This document shows, piece after piece, positions 11,405 through 25,400 of a stretch of DNA of 64,000 nt. The stretch's first letter is position 1; each line of letters opens with the position of its first letter. The position numbers and the translations under genes were made by a program. Source of the DNA: Bradysia coprophila (taxonomy: Eukaryota; Arthropoda; Insecta; Diptera; Sciaridae); NCBI RefSeq assembly GCF_014529535.1, contig NC_050738.1, forward strand, positions 10,439,318-10,503,317, given 5' to 3'. Below the pieces are notes generated by a model. It did no database searches. It worked only from the letters and a program-made list of their open reading frames with translations, and was not told the DNA's origin.

Positions 11405-12626
11405 ATGGGTTTTGCCAGTTTTTGGGATAAAATTGAACCGTACTTCAATACGATAAATCATGCAATTATCGCAGTCGTTTCCGTTTATTATACAGTTTTC
11501 TGCTGGTATTTCGGATTTTGAAATCAATTTATTGAATCGAAGATTTGAACTTTTCTTTCTTAGGGATATCGGTGCGTCCAATTTAAGTTTGCATATATGG
11601 CTGGCTGGCATTGGGGTTCGTATCAAATAACTTTTATATAAACTTTCGCATTTTTACTAATTTGAGCTTCCAACCCAAAAAGTATCACCTGCTTATGGCA
11701 GAGGCCATTATTGGGATCTACCAAGGAAATTCATGGAGTCGCCAACATTCGAGACGGTCACGCTTTAATATACATTGGATCATGCAAGCGGTCGGGTCGA
11801 CTCTGTCAATTTCGGGAGTTCTCGTCCAATGGTTCGCCTATGGAAAGCATCATATGAACAATTATCATTCCTTCCTAGGTAATACACCGAATGATAAACC
11901 GTTACGCGTCCTAGAAGAAGTGGTCGGTGCAATTAAGATTTTTCAATCAGTTGGAAACACAAGAGATAATTGATCCTCACTAAAGTTGTCTTTTCGACTT
12001 CTTTGAAAATTCCTTGTACTCAGGGCATATCTTGAGTTTTGAGTGCTTTGCCTTCACTGCAACTATTTTTCGATGTCTACAGACCACCGAATGCCAATAG
12101 GATAGAAAAGCCTTGTTGTAAAAAAAAATTGGGATGACTCTCGGTCACAAATTAAATGGCACTCAAAGCAGCTACAAACCTAAAAACATGTTTACTTCAT
12201 TTCAGGAATCATTTCGATATTTTTCATGATGGGCGCATTTTTAAATGGAACAATTGCTCTTTGGGCGCCAGAGATCCGAAAATGGATCAAACCCGTATAC
12301 AGCAGATGGTTTCACAATGTCATCGGCATTATTGCATTCGCAATCGGAATGGCGAGCATAAGGTTTGCTACTCCACCTCTGACGGTAACGCAAACTTCAA
12401 CATAATTTCGATTTTTTCCTGTTCCAGTCATGGTTACGACCTAAGAGATTTCAGTCGTCGGTCAACCGTTCCGATTATGTACGCACTGAAATGGGCGGCT
12501 TATGTCACAACTGTATTGTGTCTAATTGGCGCAGTTAAGTCCCTGTATGAGCAGACGAAAGGTGTTATTGCAGGCATAAGAGGTTCATTGTCCACGTCAA
12601 CGTCAGAGCTGCCTTTGAAGAGTTAA
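11405..12626 (+). CDS. Cytochrome b561 domain protein (CYB561D2-like)
   Basis: Five exons (11405-11505, 11564-11615, 11683-11878, 12206-12362, 12428-12626) join in frame to 234 aa, the usual size for the short cytochrome b561 domain proteins. These are six-helix membrane proteins that carry electrons across a membrane through two haems, typically from ascorbate to ferric iron or monodehydroascorbate. Four histidines at about residues 44 (SLHIW), 82 (NIHWIMQ), 113 (NYHSFLG) and 153 (RWFHNVIG) have spacings close to the four haem ligands of human CYB561D2. IGYHLLMAEAI spans the intron 2 junction, which supports the acceptor at 11682. The last exon adds a sixth helix (WAAYVTTVLCLIGAVKSLY) and a Ser/Thr-rich tail. 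No DOMON or reductase domain is attached. A poly(A) signal AATAAA lies at 12747-12752. The substrate is not known. Confidence 0.9.
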
Positions 12627-13401
12627 ATGAATCATTTTTGTTGGAAAATTATTACGATATTTATAACTAGGGAGAGTATATAAGCATTACATGCACCACT
12701 TAAATTATTTTGTTTCTGAAACCCCTATGCATCCCCCATAAAATATAATAAAATGTGATGAGCATGATCGCTTTGTTTTTAGAGTGATATAGACTAGTGA
12801 AAAATTATACCGACTACGCAACCCGTTCTACTTATGTTACACTTACAACAATTAGTACTTCGAGTTCATTTGAGCCCATTAACAAAAGATCTTCAGTTGT
12901 ATCGAAAGTGAGTTGCTTCTTCTTAAAATACAGCTGGCTAATTCAGTGAAACGTTCGTTAAAGTCAGCGAAAGAAAAGTTTTTTTCTATGAATCTGCTAT
13001 TGAAAATACTAAGAACAAGGTAACGTCAGGTAGCAAACACTAGGAGATGAAATGATCTATGCTAACATTTTTGAATTTATCATCTAAATATTCTGAGAGA
13101 TGTTGAGAAAACAAATTAGTATTCATCGTTCGTAGTCACTATCCATTGCCGCGCCAAAACAAGTGATTACATGAATTCAACAACTGTCTAATAGATGGAC
13201 ACACTGAAAGTATGCTGCTCATCCGCCAGAGTTCATTTTCAATTCATTATCGGCATTCATCGTATACCTGTCAAAGAATATCAGTTGAAAATTTTCAAAG
13301 TCTGGCTCTAATAAGTTTTGCTTTGTTTAATTTAATTTTGTGCTTTCAGATATTTTTAAATAATTTTATTGTTTTGTTTGGTGAAAATAGAGAAAATAAC
13401 C
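12627..13401. other. Intergenic region upstream of cnn first exon A
   Basis: It contains the 3' UTR of the cytochrome b561 gene, ending near the AATAAA at 12747, and should contain the upstream cnn promoter and 5' UTR. No recognisable promoter motif was picked out with confidence. A short frame at 13212-13433 overlaps the 5' UTR and is not considered coding. Confidence 0.5.
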
Positions 13402-16400
13402 ATGGACACCTTGCCGGAAGATCAGTCAATTGACCAAAGGTAAGGAAAGAGTAGACATCAAGACGTTTATAATCTGAACCGAATGAGGTGTTACACAATC
13501 AACAATTCCATTTTGTTGGAATTGATAACCAATAACGGTTTTTGTGCAGCAAAATCTTTTGGTCGATTTGTTATCGTTCTATTCATCCGATTCATCAAAG
13601 GTCATGCAATTTTATAGATTTTGTAGTCACCTAAGGTCTCTTGATCAACCTTTTTTTTCTTGTTTTTAATTGCATAATGGAGATTAATTATAAATTATTT
13701 TAATGTTGACAGCAAACAAATGCGTTGCTAGATTGTATAGTTCACCCTGATCACCATTTTCTTATCAACTCCTGCATTTATTGCAAAACTTTAAAATCAA
13801 ATGTTTGCAAATTGAATCGATTTCTGCTACCTGTTAATACTTTTTCGTATAAATGTTCTATAAAATCCTTTGCTACAACAATCACATAACGGTCAGCGCT
13901 CATCGCTTACAAATATTTGTAGTCATACATGACATCGATGACAAAAATAAGGTCTGGGTAATGTTCTATTGAAAAAGGGAATTTGAATTTGTTGTTATTT
14001 CTACTTGGGTATAGTTTGAAGTTTGAAATATTTGTTCTGAATCTACATAAATAGGCTCACATGAAAAATTGAAATCTGAACCAACATCACCTTGGTTTGC
14101 CTTTTTAATAACGATAAACATGCATTTTCTGTCAGCGTTGTTGTTGATATGGTTTTTAGCCCCGTACGAAGTACAAAGGGGCTTATAGGATTACGGTGCC
14201 GTGTGTAATTGATGGAATTCAAAGCAGACGGTAAGGGCAAAGTGTTTGCCTATGTTCATAGATAACGAATCCGCAATAAAAATTTTGTCTGTCTGTCACG
14301 TCGATATCTTGAGTAAATCAAATCCGATTTCAATTTTTTTTTTCCTGAAAGATAGTTGAAATATTGAGGCTAAGTTCGAAGATGGGTGAGTTAGGGCCAC
14401 CTAAGTGTTTTCAGGTCTTTTGGGGATATCTACGGCAAAATAAACGATGGAAATGTAAATGAAACGGCAAACGATAGGTATTGTCGATACCAATTCAGGA
14501 TTATTTTTTTTTTAAATCGGGTGAGTGGACCGTGAGTTAGGGCCTTAAAAGTGAAGGGCTATTCAGCCCTTTGTGTATTTTACAAATAACTCGAGTAAAT
14601 TTCATCCGTTTTCGTATTTTTTTTTTCATTTCGAAGGTAATCCAAGGTCAAATAGAATATTGTTGAAATAAAAATTGGGTCCTCGGACTGAGACCGATAC
14701 TAAGCCCTATGTGTATTTATACTCAATAAATTAAAATTTTAGGGCTATTTTAATTTTTTGTTACATTTGAAAGGAACGTCGTACGGGGCTTCGTAATTGC
14801 GCTATGCGCAATTTCTAAGATGTACACATTTCATAATAATGTTACTTTAACTACATTAACGGGCGCAATAGGCTTACGGTCAAAGTAGGGCGACAGACGC
14901 ACTAGGGTCACGTACGCAATAGAAATACGGGTTCGTACGGGGCTCAGTCGCAGTAAACGCTCCGACTGTTCTGATGGCTCGTTTACCTTGAAAATTCTTC
15001 AAATTCTCGAAAAGGTATTTCGTGTGTCATCGAGACTTTTTTAGAATTTTCATACAACCTTTTTTTTGTGACTTGATTTTATTCTAGTCCTCAAACATTC
15101 TACACATCTGAAAATTATCGCATTCACTTGGGAGGGCTGACATTTGGGGTTTAGCAAAATGTCAGGATTTCGCCCATTTCAAGGTCTACCTAGCTCTAAC
15201 TACAGGAAAATATAAGAATATTTTCGAGAACTTAGTGGCATTCTTTTGGTCGAGACATTTTGCAAAACTATTTTTGGAAAATTGATTTGCTAAATTTGCT
15301 AAAAAAATACAAAATTTTAAAAAAATATTTCCACAAAATGTTAAAATTTTCCATTTTTAGCAAGAATATTTATTGGATAAATGTAAAAAATATAGATCAT
15401 GATGTCTTCTAGGTGTTATTTTCGACAACAAAAATTCGTGAACATATTTATTCTACAGCGACGACAAGAACCCGATAAGTTTTGGCTGTCGTGGTATTTT
15501 TTCTTAAATTCACTGACAAAAAATAGTTGAAAATCTTACCTGCCGTAGGTAACTTTGTCTCCAGGTAATCTAGAACAGCTGCTACAGCCTCTGTATTTTT
15601 TTGTACGAGGCGCTACAGCTGTGGTAGCTATTCTAGATAACCTGGAGACAAAGTTACCTGCTGCAGGTAAGAATTTCAACCTTTTTTTTGTAGTTGCATA
15701 ATACTGTCTTCTAATGAATTTCTGAATTTTCAGATTCAGAATGTCTAAGGCCTAGAATCAACTAGCAAAAAACAAATTATTTTTTACCTCTGCAGTTGCG
15801 TCAGTTGTAACAGTTACAAGTCCAGACATAATCTACAACCAAGCGAATTGGTTAAAATCGATAAACTACTTTTTTATTTTGCTGCCAGAAAATGCGTCAT
15901 TACTCCCTGGTAAAAATAAAAGTCTCAAACGTTCGAAAAACGTATACTCACGATACTTTAGTACTTTAATGTTTACCAGGGCAGTCTCGCTCAAAACCGT
16001 TTTTTCGCATTTTCTGATAGCTGGGAAATTTTTCGTTGAGGCGTGTGGGATGCATTTCTCGACTTCGGCTCGAAAAACAACCTTCCCACACTCCTTAAAA
16101 AAAAATCTCAGCAAGGCTGTGATCTACTATTCACCATTTCTATTATACTGATTGGCTTGTGTGTCATATACTATCAAAATGAGAGTAAACATAGAAAATA
16201 TGAATCAGAAAATGTGAATTTATGATTGCTACATCGATTGAAACAGAAGCTCAAGCGTTTACATATATGTTATGAGGAAAAACTCACCTCATAAACATAA
16301 ATCAAGGTAAAAGATGGGTTCCAAGGTCGGATTGAATATCAAATCTTATTGGATCTGGACAATAAAACAAAAACATTTTCAGTACCTCATCCTTGTTGGT

Positions 16401-19400
16401 ATTGTGCTTCAAGGAAGTATAAGACCATATGCCTTCTCACAGATGTTCGAATTTTGTTTATTTTTAAATTTTCTTCTTTCAACGAGTTCTAATATCTGAT
16501 ATCACTTCCAAACTCATTACCTGGCTCATTATTTATAGACCGAATTTCCAGGTATAAACCATTAAAACCAACCCTTGAGCTCTTGTACCCATTGTTCATA
16601 TAAAACATGTAATTGCAACACAACATATTTCGTGATTCATATTTTCTGCGTCTACTTTCAATGTTGAATAACCACTACATAAGTTTATAAATGAAATGGA
16701 AGTTAATAATGCGCCGAAAGAAGTTTTTCGTTTTCTTATCACTTCTCTTCGTTGTCCATATCAGCACGCAACTACAGGGTTACGAAGAGTTTATTTTCTT
16801 GGCTTTATAAATTTTTATGAAGATTTTCAATGCCAGTTGTTGGTGCAGTAGGTCAGAACAAGAAAACAAATGGAAAAGCATAAGCATACTACATAAGTAG
16901 CTGACTATCGTTTCCTCTCAATTACAGATGATATTCGTGGTTCAGTTTGTCGCGTAAAATTTCGCCACAGTAATTCTCTCCATTGTACATTTCTGGATTA
17001 ATTCCACTCAATCAAAAGACTGACGAAATATCTGTACCGAAAATAACACCTAGACTATATTGATGTCACTCGGCGTTAGCGCCCCTAACAATATAAAGAA
17101 GCAAATCGTCTTATTCTTCTACACAATTCTCTATTTTGAAGCTATAATAGTCCCCTTAAAAATATCAGTAATCTCTTGTAATACATACACATGTACAGAC
17201 CTTCCTTTTCCGTCCAACAAATAAACATTTTTTATTTCATTTATTGTAACTGCTCGGAGCGTACGACAGTGTTCGTTCGTGAATTGTATACATTTCGTGA
17301 AAACATTCTCTATCATATATGAAAACCTCTACTAGTCAAAGATTTTTCAATTTTATTTTGTTCAGTTTATCTCGGGCTGACTTGAGTGCACACACAGCAT
17401 TAATTGATCATGCGCAGCTGATACAGTACCGAATTGTGTGCTTACCATTTTCATATGAATTGCAATTAATATAAAGAACACTAAAGAAAATTATTTATAA
17501 AAATAAATTTTTGTGAATTGGATCGTTGAATATTCAGCTGTTATATGTGTGTGGCAGAATCACATTGTATAGTTTGCTCTTCGTTCTGTATTTTTTTGTG
17601 TAGTGACCAATAAGGAGTCTAATTTTATTCAATTTGCGCGTACTTTTTTGTAACTAATTTATTTGCATTATTAAGTGATGTCGTTGTAGTGAAGTTCGAG
17701 CAATTACGTGAAAAAGCATTTAGTCAATGTGAACTTGAAAATGAATTTGTAATTTTACCAATTATGGATTGTGTTCTATACGGATAAGGTGTGAAACACA
17801 TCGTTTCTCGTATTCGATCGTATTGAAGGGGATGATTACATGAGTCATCTGAATGACGTACATATTTATCATCGATGGTTTTCCGAGTCTTATTTATAAA
17901 TCTTCTTAGTGTTCCTATGGTACACTTAAAATTTAACGAGAAGTCATAAATATTAGATTAGAGAAACTGAACCGAAAAACTATTTTCAAAATTTTAGTAT
18001 TAGTTCTGTCGGTCAATAGCCATATGTTTACCAGAAAATGTCTGTTTATAGCTCATACTTACGCGTACGAGGCGATCACCTTATATACAAAAATACGCTT
18101 CACTCGGATTACACCGAATATTGTATACATAAATACATGATACCTTCACCTACCTATCTATATAACATTGTAGTATGAAAGCGAATGCTGGTAGACACCA
18201 CTACGGAATGCTATCGACGTAGTAAAAAAGAAGAAAATCGTTTTACACACAAAATTTTCACAGCCTCGACTGTCGCACATAAGAATCTGTATGATTTCAT
18301 TCAAGGATATTGTGCTTGATGAACGGATACCATTTGATATACTATGCGGAACGGAAATAATTCAGTTTAGTGGTACTATGGTGCATAAGGGACCCTTATT
18401 AAGGGTAGACATTCGTGTTTAAAGGATTTTCGTATCATTTTGAATTATATTATAGAAAATTCACTTACAGCCTCCGGTGCATACATTGCATACATACCTA
18501 TCACGTGTCGAGATACATTTTGTAAGATGTTGTTAACAGATGTTCCGGATGTTAACGCTTGTAGTTTTCTTGCATTTGTTATTTTGAATAGAGTAAGAGA
18601 CTATTTTCAGTCTATTAGTTCAGTTTTTAAAGTGTGTGTATAGATACATATGTACACGTACCACTGCTTGCTGAGGAAACCATGTGGAGGGCGGTTGAGA
18701 AAATTCTAATAGTCAAAGTTCTAAGCCTGAAGTTTTGAATCGTAAAATCTTAGATTTTGACTATCTGCATCGTTTCGATCAGATAATGAAAAACTCATGC
18801 GATTCGTAAGTCCAACAGTTCCAAAACTGTATCAAATATACTAATCAGTGGGTCATCTCTACATCCATTAGTTCCATAACTTCAATCTCATCCTATTTTC
18901 TATCAACGAAATGATTAAGTTGCCATTGTGAGTACATTTCTAAAATCACTGTAATACATTTATATTAGGCATTATTTCAGCTGATAGAGACGAAGACATT
19001 AACCCTTGCATCAGATATGCATTTATGCAGCCTCTAACAAAAAACTTAGTGTTGAATCTACTACTTCAATTGATCTAAATTTATTCACGACGGTTAGATA
19101 CCAAATCTTTTACTTCAACAGAAACCGATATTTTAGTCGAACAACCAATATGAAGGCAATTACGGTTGTCCGTTTAGTACTGAGGTCAGGCTATATCAAT
19201 ACAATGAAAGATTTTTCGAGTCAATTCGCAGACAATTGTATCGTCGCTTCATTCAAATTAAATTATTGACGAATACCGTAGCCGTTAGCAATGTAAGCAT
19301 ACGTTCGTATATATATGCACAGTCTTTATACTGTCAATTGAACAGCTGAACAGAATTACTTCGACTTTGATTTGGTCACTGAAAAGAATTAGTATTGTTA

Positions 19401-22400
19401 ATGAACATAATATTGTAATGTGAAGCGACACCAACTTAAATCACCCACATGAATAACATTATTTCTGTTGAATTTATTCCGTTTCGGTGTACATATCCAA
19501 TGTTTTCATTATAAGAAAATAAAATGCTGACAATTTTAACTGAAATTTATTTCTGTGAAGCATTAGCGGACTAATGCGAAAATTATCCAATGAGATAATC
19601 GCACGTCCTCTCGAATCGTTTCGATGATAGATGACTATTTTTTTGCGCTAGGCCAAAGTCAAAGAACTCTCATGTTATCTCTGTAGTTTTCAATTTTATT
19701 GCAATTTAATGTTATTCTACCCATCGCACAGATTTCTTAATCAATTCTCGAAACATTGTTTTGTAACCAGTTCAGTTACTTTTACGTACAATATTCACTT
19801 CTCCTTTACCATTTAATTATGCATGCACAACGAAATGAATTCAAATTTATTGGGTTACACTTCACAGTGTCATTGTGTACATATTGCGTTATCATTCGTA
19901 TTTTTTTTGTGTATTAGATTTTTGGGAGCATTTTATGTGGGAATTAAAAAACATGAAATGAAACTTTCTAAAAATAAAACTTTGAATCTATTTCACCGAA
20001 AGTCTGAAATGTTCTTTTTAAAAATCCACATGGTCATACCGTCTCTATCATGAACTTTGACGAATGATAAACATTTTGTTAAACGAATATTTGTACACAA
20101 TGCGACTGTTAATGTAAACAGTAGAACATTCATGCTGATCATCTCATATTGTGGATACGCTGCAAATAAATATAATATCCAATGACACATCCACCAATGA
20201 ACGTTTGTTGATTGTGCTATGCATTTGTTTTTACATTGAATTCGTATTACATTTTATCAGTTCGAAAAGAGGTTCTTTATTGCCTCTACATTCTACAACG
20301 TAAAATATATGAATTCAAAACTGTTATTTATCTTTCATTATCTTATTCATTTTATATTACATGTTCTAGACTTATAACGATAACATCAACACCAATATCC
20401 GTGGTATATATTTCGTTATAATTAGATTTATAACCTGAAGTTGCTTAACTGAAATTTTGTTGACACAAATTTGGAGATTATGTTGAAACTAGATATACAA
20501 AGAAAAGGAAAAGTTTCGTACTAGAAATACCTATCCAATCGTTTGATCGTTGTTTTATCTTTAAACCGACGGAAGTACGTAGAAAATTCGACTAGAGAGA
20601 AATTTAAAAATTTGTTATTTCGAGTATCGTTTACAATTTTATCTTCTACTAATACCCTAACACGTAAAATTTTTCACTGTTCAGAAGGTCATAATAACTT
20701 CAATAATCTGACTATCTCGGGTTTGAAACAATTTCTGAAATGTTTCGGTGATAGCTATTCAACAATAACTTTTGTTGTCTTGCGGTCAGAAAACGACTCA
20801 TTACCGTCTCGCTTAAAAATATTTTCTTTCGTATTTTCTGACCACAATACAACAAAGTACCGTCTTGCTGTGACATTTTTTGTTAAGGTGTGTGGGAAGG
20901 TTGTGTTTCGAGCCGAAGGAGAGGAATGCATCCCACACGTCGATAATGTTGGTAATGTGCTATAATGTACTGCTGTGCCGTAATATTCAACTTGAGTGCG
21001 TAAATGGAAGTTGGGAAGCAAATCTATAATTTAAAAAAATGAAACTCGGGTCTTAAAGTCAACCACGGTTTCGCCTCGCGTTAGCAATTTTAACATCTTT
21101 GCGCAAACTTTTCTACACTTGTAAGATAAACAGTTGTTCGGTAACTGTGTAATAGTTACTTGTTCACCGAGGTGAAAGAAAGTTGGAAATTTCAATGCAA
21201 GTGTATGTTTTACGAGAAAATGACATTTTGTACTTTTTTCTGAGGTCAATACGTTACTTTTCACGTGACTTGCGGGAAATGGCGAATTTTTAACGATTAA
21301 ACACAGAACTTGGCCTTAATTAAAAAATCATTTCTCCAAGCCAATGATTGCTTGACTTTTTTATAGTATTCAGTTGACGAAGGTGTGACTTCAAAATAGT
21401 GCCAAGTTCCTCTTTTCTGTTTATTGTCACAAATTCGTTATTCCCGCATCTCCTTACAATACGAAGGCTCCCGAAGTTTCATCTGAGAAAGAGGGTCCCA
21501 AGCTCCCAAGACTCCCAACACTTTTAAAAAAATTGTCCTTTACATAACAAAGTGATAAAATGGTGAAAATAGAGTTTTCATGCGGTGTTTGTCAATAAAA
21601 CACACAAAACCAGACTTTCCATTTTTATCCCGAGTTATGTAGAGAATTTTACATGCTTTTGAGCTTAAAGTAAATTTACTTTTCATCCCTAGGGTTGTAA
21701 TACGCAACTTTCGACCCTAAGGAAAACCAATTGAATCGATTCCTAAATGATTTTCTTACTATATTCCATTCCTAAAGTTTTCAGGCGTTGCGAATTTTTA
21801 TAAATTTTTGATAATTTCGCGCAATCATTAATTACGGCTAATTACGGCTACCCCAGGTTATATACCGCTAACAAATCTCCTGACAAATATTTTATAGCGC
21901 AAATTACATTTTTATTTTTAAAAAATTCAAATTTTTACGGCTAACCCAACATTCCCATTTCTTCTGTGACGACGTTTGTACCGCGCAAAAGCCAGAAAGT
22001 AATAGAATATTTGCATGTATCCATAGAAATTTGAAGCGGCAAAACAAAAATCTGTTTACGAAATCGCCAAAATAAAAACTTCTAATCGTAAAATAAAAAT
22101 AATGTAAATTCATCGAATCGTTACGTAAGTCAGACGAAGCTAAAATAATATTTCACATACTTTCATTGCTAAACCATGCACCTTCTCATATTCCTCATTT
22201 CTTAAACAAAATATAATAAACAATCGAATACATCATCCGGAATTGTGTGCCAAGTAGATTAACAATTAATTTAATAAATTTTCGTCGTTTTTTTTAATTC
22301 AGTCAAGAAATTGTAGTTTCACAAATATTTTTTTTGTTTAATTAAATTGGGCTGAGCCTAGTATATACACTGTGGCATATCTACAAACATAAAAAAAATA

Positions 22401-25400
22401 TTCGGACGTTGTTTGCTCTGGTGTTTGAATCTATTCTTAGGTCCACTATACTATTCTGTTGTTCACTACAATATGTATTTTATGTCCAAAGTGTGTTAGT
22501 CTGCTGTGGATATTTAACCAAATCATCTGCATCCAAATTATATGAAACTACACAGTGCCCGTAAACAATTAGATTTATTACAATTTACGATTATGACTCA
22601 TGTGATCATCCTTTCTTGCTGATTGTATTTTTTAACAAAAATTAATTGAATTCAATTATTTTGATTAAAAAGATAAAAAATTTTGTGTTGTTCGAAAAAA
22701 CAGTGTGAAAACGTTCATGATGTGATTGTATACTATCCGTTATACACAAAATATTATTAAACTGAAACGGAACGTGAAGATCCGGAAACATTAATGTTAT
22801 TGGAAAATTGATTTACGTTGAATATAAGTCCAAGTCATGGCCGGAATATTTCGATACAACACAAGTAATGCGACTCCGAAAAAAAGGCCGACGTTGAGTC
22901 CGTTTTGGTAAGACGTTGTTTAAGCTATATTTTAAGTTTTCTGGGAAACAAGAAGATGAAATGCCAAAAACTGTGTGGATGTGTTATTCCTACTAATTTA
23001 CTCGGTTCTATGTCATTGAATGGAGAGCCAGGAAAATTAAAGGTTTAATTCTACGATAAGCGAGGTTTTTGTCTTCGTCTACTAGGCGAAGGTAGAGTGC
23101 AATTTACCTTCCGCTTTATATCGGGAATACGTTTTTAGACCTTACATTCTAGTAAGACTGTAGCCTTCCCAACACCAAAACAATAATTATGAGACCTGAT
23201 GTCGAAATAGATTTTTACACGCACGGAACTTTGAAAACCGAGACATTTTCTGTTTTGTGGTTTACTGACTTTTTGTGAATTTTACATTAATATGGAGAAA
23301 CCAAAAACTCAAGTAAAGCATTGACACTTAAAACGTGTCGCTTTTCACAATTCCGGTCGTGTAGTATACTCGACATTTTCAATTATTCCATTAGGTCGAA
23401 GACCACCAATTTGTGAAAGTTCTTATCTTAACTTACCATAGATGCCATGGCCTTACAGATTAATTTTTTTTGTCTTGTTTATCATCTTAAACATTTATAC
23501 GTCTTGGTTCATCTAACTATGTGTTATTACGGAAAAGCGAGTAGTGTATAAGTGTAGTGATGAATGTAACATAATTACGCTATTTCTATTCGAATCCGAA
23601 TCTGTATCTGCGTTTTCATTTCGTAGCAATACTCCGTCGTACTTAAAGTTTGTACTTAATATAAACTGTGTGAACGGTTTATCTGAAATTTCAGAAATAG
23701 AAACGACATACAGAACCAAATTTTCGTTCTCATTGAAATTTAAATGTAAAACAGAATGAAAATGAAGAGCTGTTGGTTGATTGGAGTTTTTTTTTAAATT
23801 AATATCCCGTTGCTGCGTCGAGCCGTATAGTAATAGATTAGATCTTTATTTCCTCCAGAAAAATTATTTATTTTGTGTAAGAAAGGTGAACGATAGAACG
23901 GTTACGATCGAGAGAAATTTCTCATACATGTCGACTGTCGTTTAAAATGTCTCCTGGTTCGCTCCAATATCTTAAATTCAACGAACCTTTTGCTGGATAA
24001 ATCAGAGTTGATCGCCTAATATTATCCCGGTTGTCTTTAAAAGAAGACGACCCGTTTCATTCACCTTCAAATTATGTTCCGGCCCGGCTCTTATGACTAC
24101 ACAGATTTACAGAGAAATTTTTTAAAGAAAATATTTTTTTTATTCACTCGTCACTCGTGTAAGACAGCAGCATCCCAATTTCTTTGATGTTTATTTTTAG
24201 TTCGGTGTGTAATGTTACTTCTTCAACAATTTGAATAATTCCGAAACTTGCATTTTTTCGTGTTGAACAAAATCATCATCATAAAAATTCGTAATTAATA
24301 CGTTGACAAAAGCAATTATACAAAGGCGCAATTAGTTAGCGATAGCACATTCTGATGCAGGTCTGTACGATGAGACATCTATATTAAGACTTAGGGGTGC
24401 GTAACGGTTTGAGGATCGGATGTGGCCCATATAAATTATTGTCTTTCCTGGAGGTCAAATATTAATTTTTCAAATTCAAAAAAATCTCTCCATTGACTGT
24501 TAAGTAAGGTTCCCTTGACTTTTATTAGTCAAGGGTCTTACAACTTCATCCACTTCCTCATAACCTTCGATTTTATTGTTCTTTTTTTAAGCCGTTTTTA
24601 ACTGATCGTAGCGCGTTTTCAAGTTAAAATAAAAGAATGTTTTCATCGGTAAAGGGACTTGACCTACCCATTAGGTGGGACATCATAATTAACAACTTTC
24701 CCAAAGTAACCAAATACTATTGAATTTGTGAAACATTGGTCGAAACAACGCACTTCAAGCAAAATTGCTATTAATGACAGCTGTCAAATAGAGTAGTATT
24801 TTGTATGAAAAAATTGCCCGAATTTTTTTACAGTGTCAAAATTTGTTCGATACACTGTCCAGTCTCAGGACCCTATTTAGAGGACCACTCCTGCTTGAAG
24901 TGCGTTGGTCGAAAGTGTGTTTTTGATGAATCGTCAAACTTCGCCGACCATGAAAAATTGTGTCAATCTTAAACTTAAAAACTCTTAAATTGACAAAGAA
25001 AATGATTCTATTATTGAGCAAATGGGCCTCAACTCTTGGTAATGTTGTCGGTAATACTAGGAGGAAAAGTTTTTGAAAATCGTCTCTGAAATGTTTGTGG
25101 TATAGGTTATTTGATCGTAGGATTCTGCACTGCAAGGATTTTTTTTAAATAATTTGAGTGACCAGTTAATCAAAAAATGTCTTTTTTATTTTCAGCACAA
25201 GCCCCGGACAATTGCAAGATGTCACCATGGATAACTCATGTAAGTATCAGTAGTAGTAAGACTTTGATATTATGCTAATGGTGCAGGTTCTGTCACAAAT
25301 GGATGTTGTCTGTACAACAGTATTTCGTTGGCGACATGATTGTTTTTTACGATCACAGTAATCTCGTTTCCCCAAATTTCATTGTTTTTGTTTCGTTTTT

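Larger units (their letters stand above)
13440..25195 (+). other. cnn: First intron of cnn (11.8 kb)
   Basis: It is bounded by CAAAG/GTAAGG at 13439 and TTTTCAG/CACAAG at 25195. It holds the second first exon (22837-22907), a 627-bp element with AGCCCCGTAC ends, a strong hairpin at 15518-15688, two copies of a GTGTGGGA-type repeat (15884-16100, 20785-20942) and a complete MITE (24746-24907). No nested gene was supported. Stretches 16110-20780 and 20950-22830 are AT-rich and show nothing else recognisable. Confidence 0.75.

Noticed and set aside
11294-11626. 110-codon minus-strand frame
   Set aside because: It is antisense to the first two exons of the cytochrome b561 gene, whose sense frame is clearly coding.
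20543-21021. Overlapping frames of 140 and 88 codons in cnn intron 1
   Set aside because: They run through an interspersed repeat also present at 15884-16100 and have no domain.
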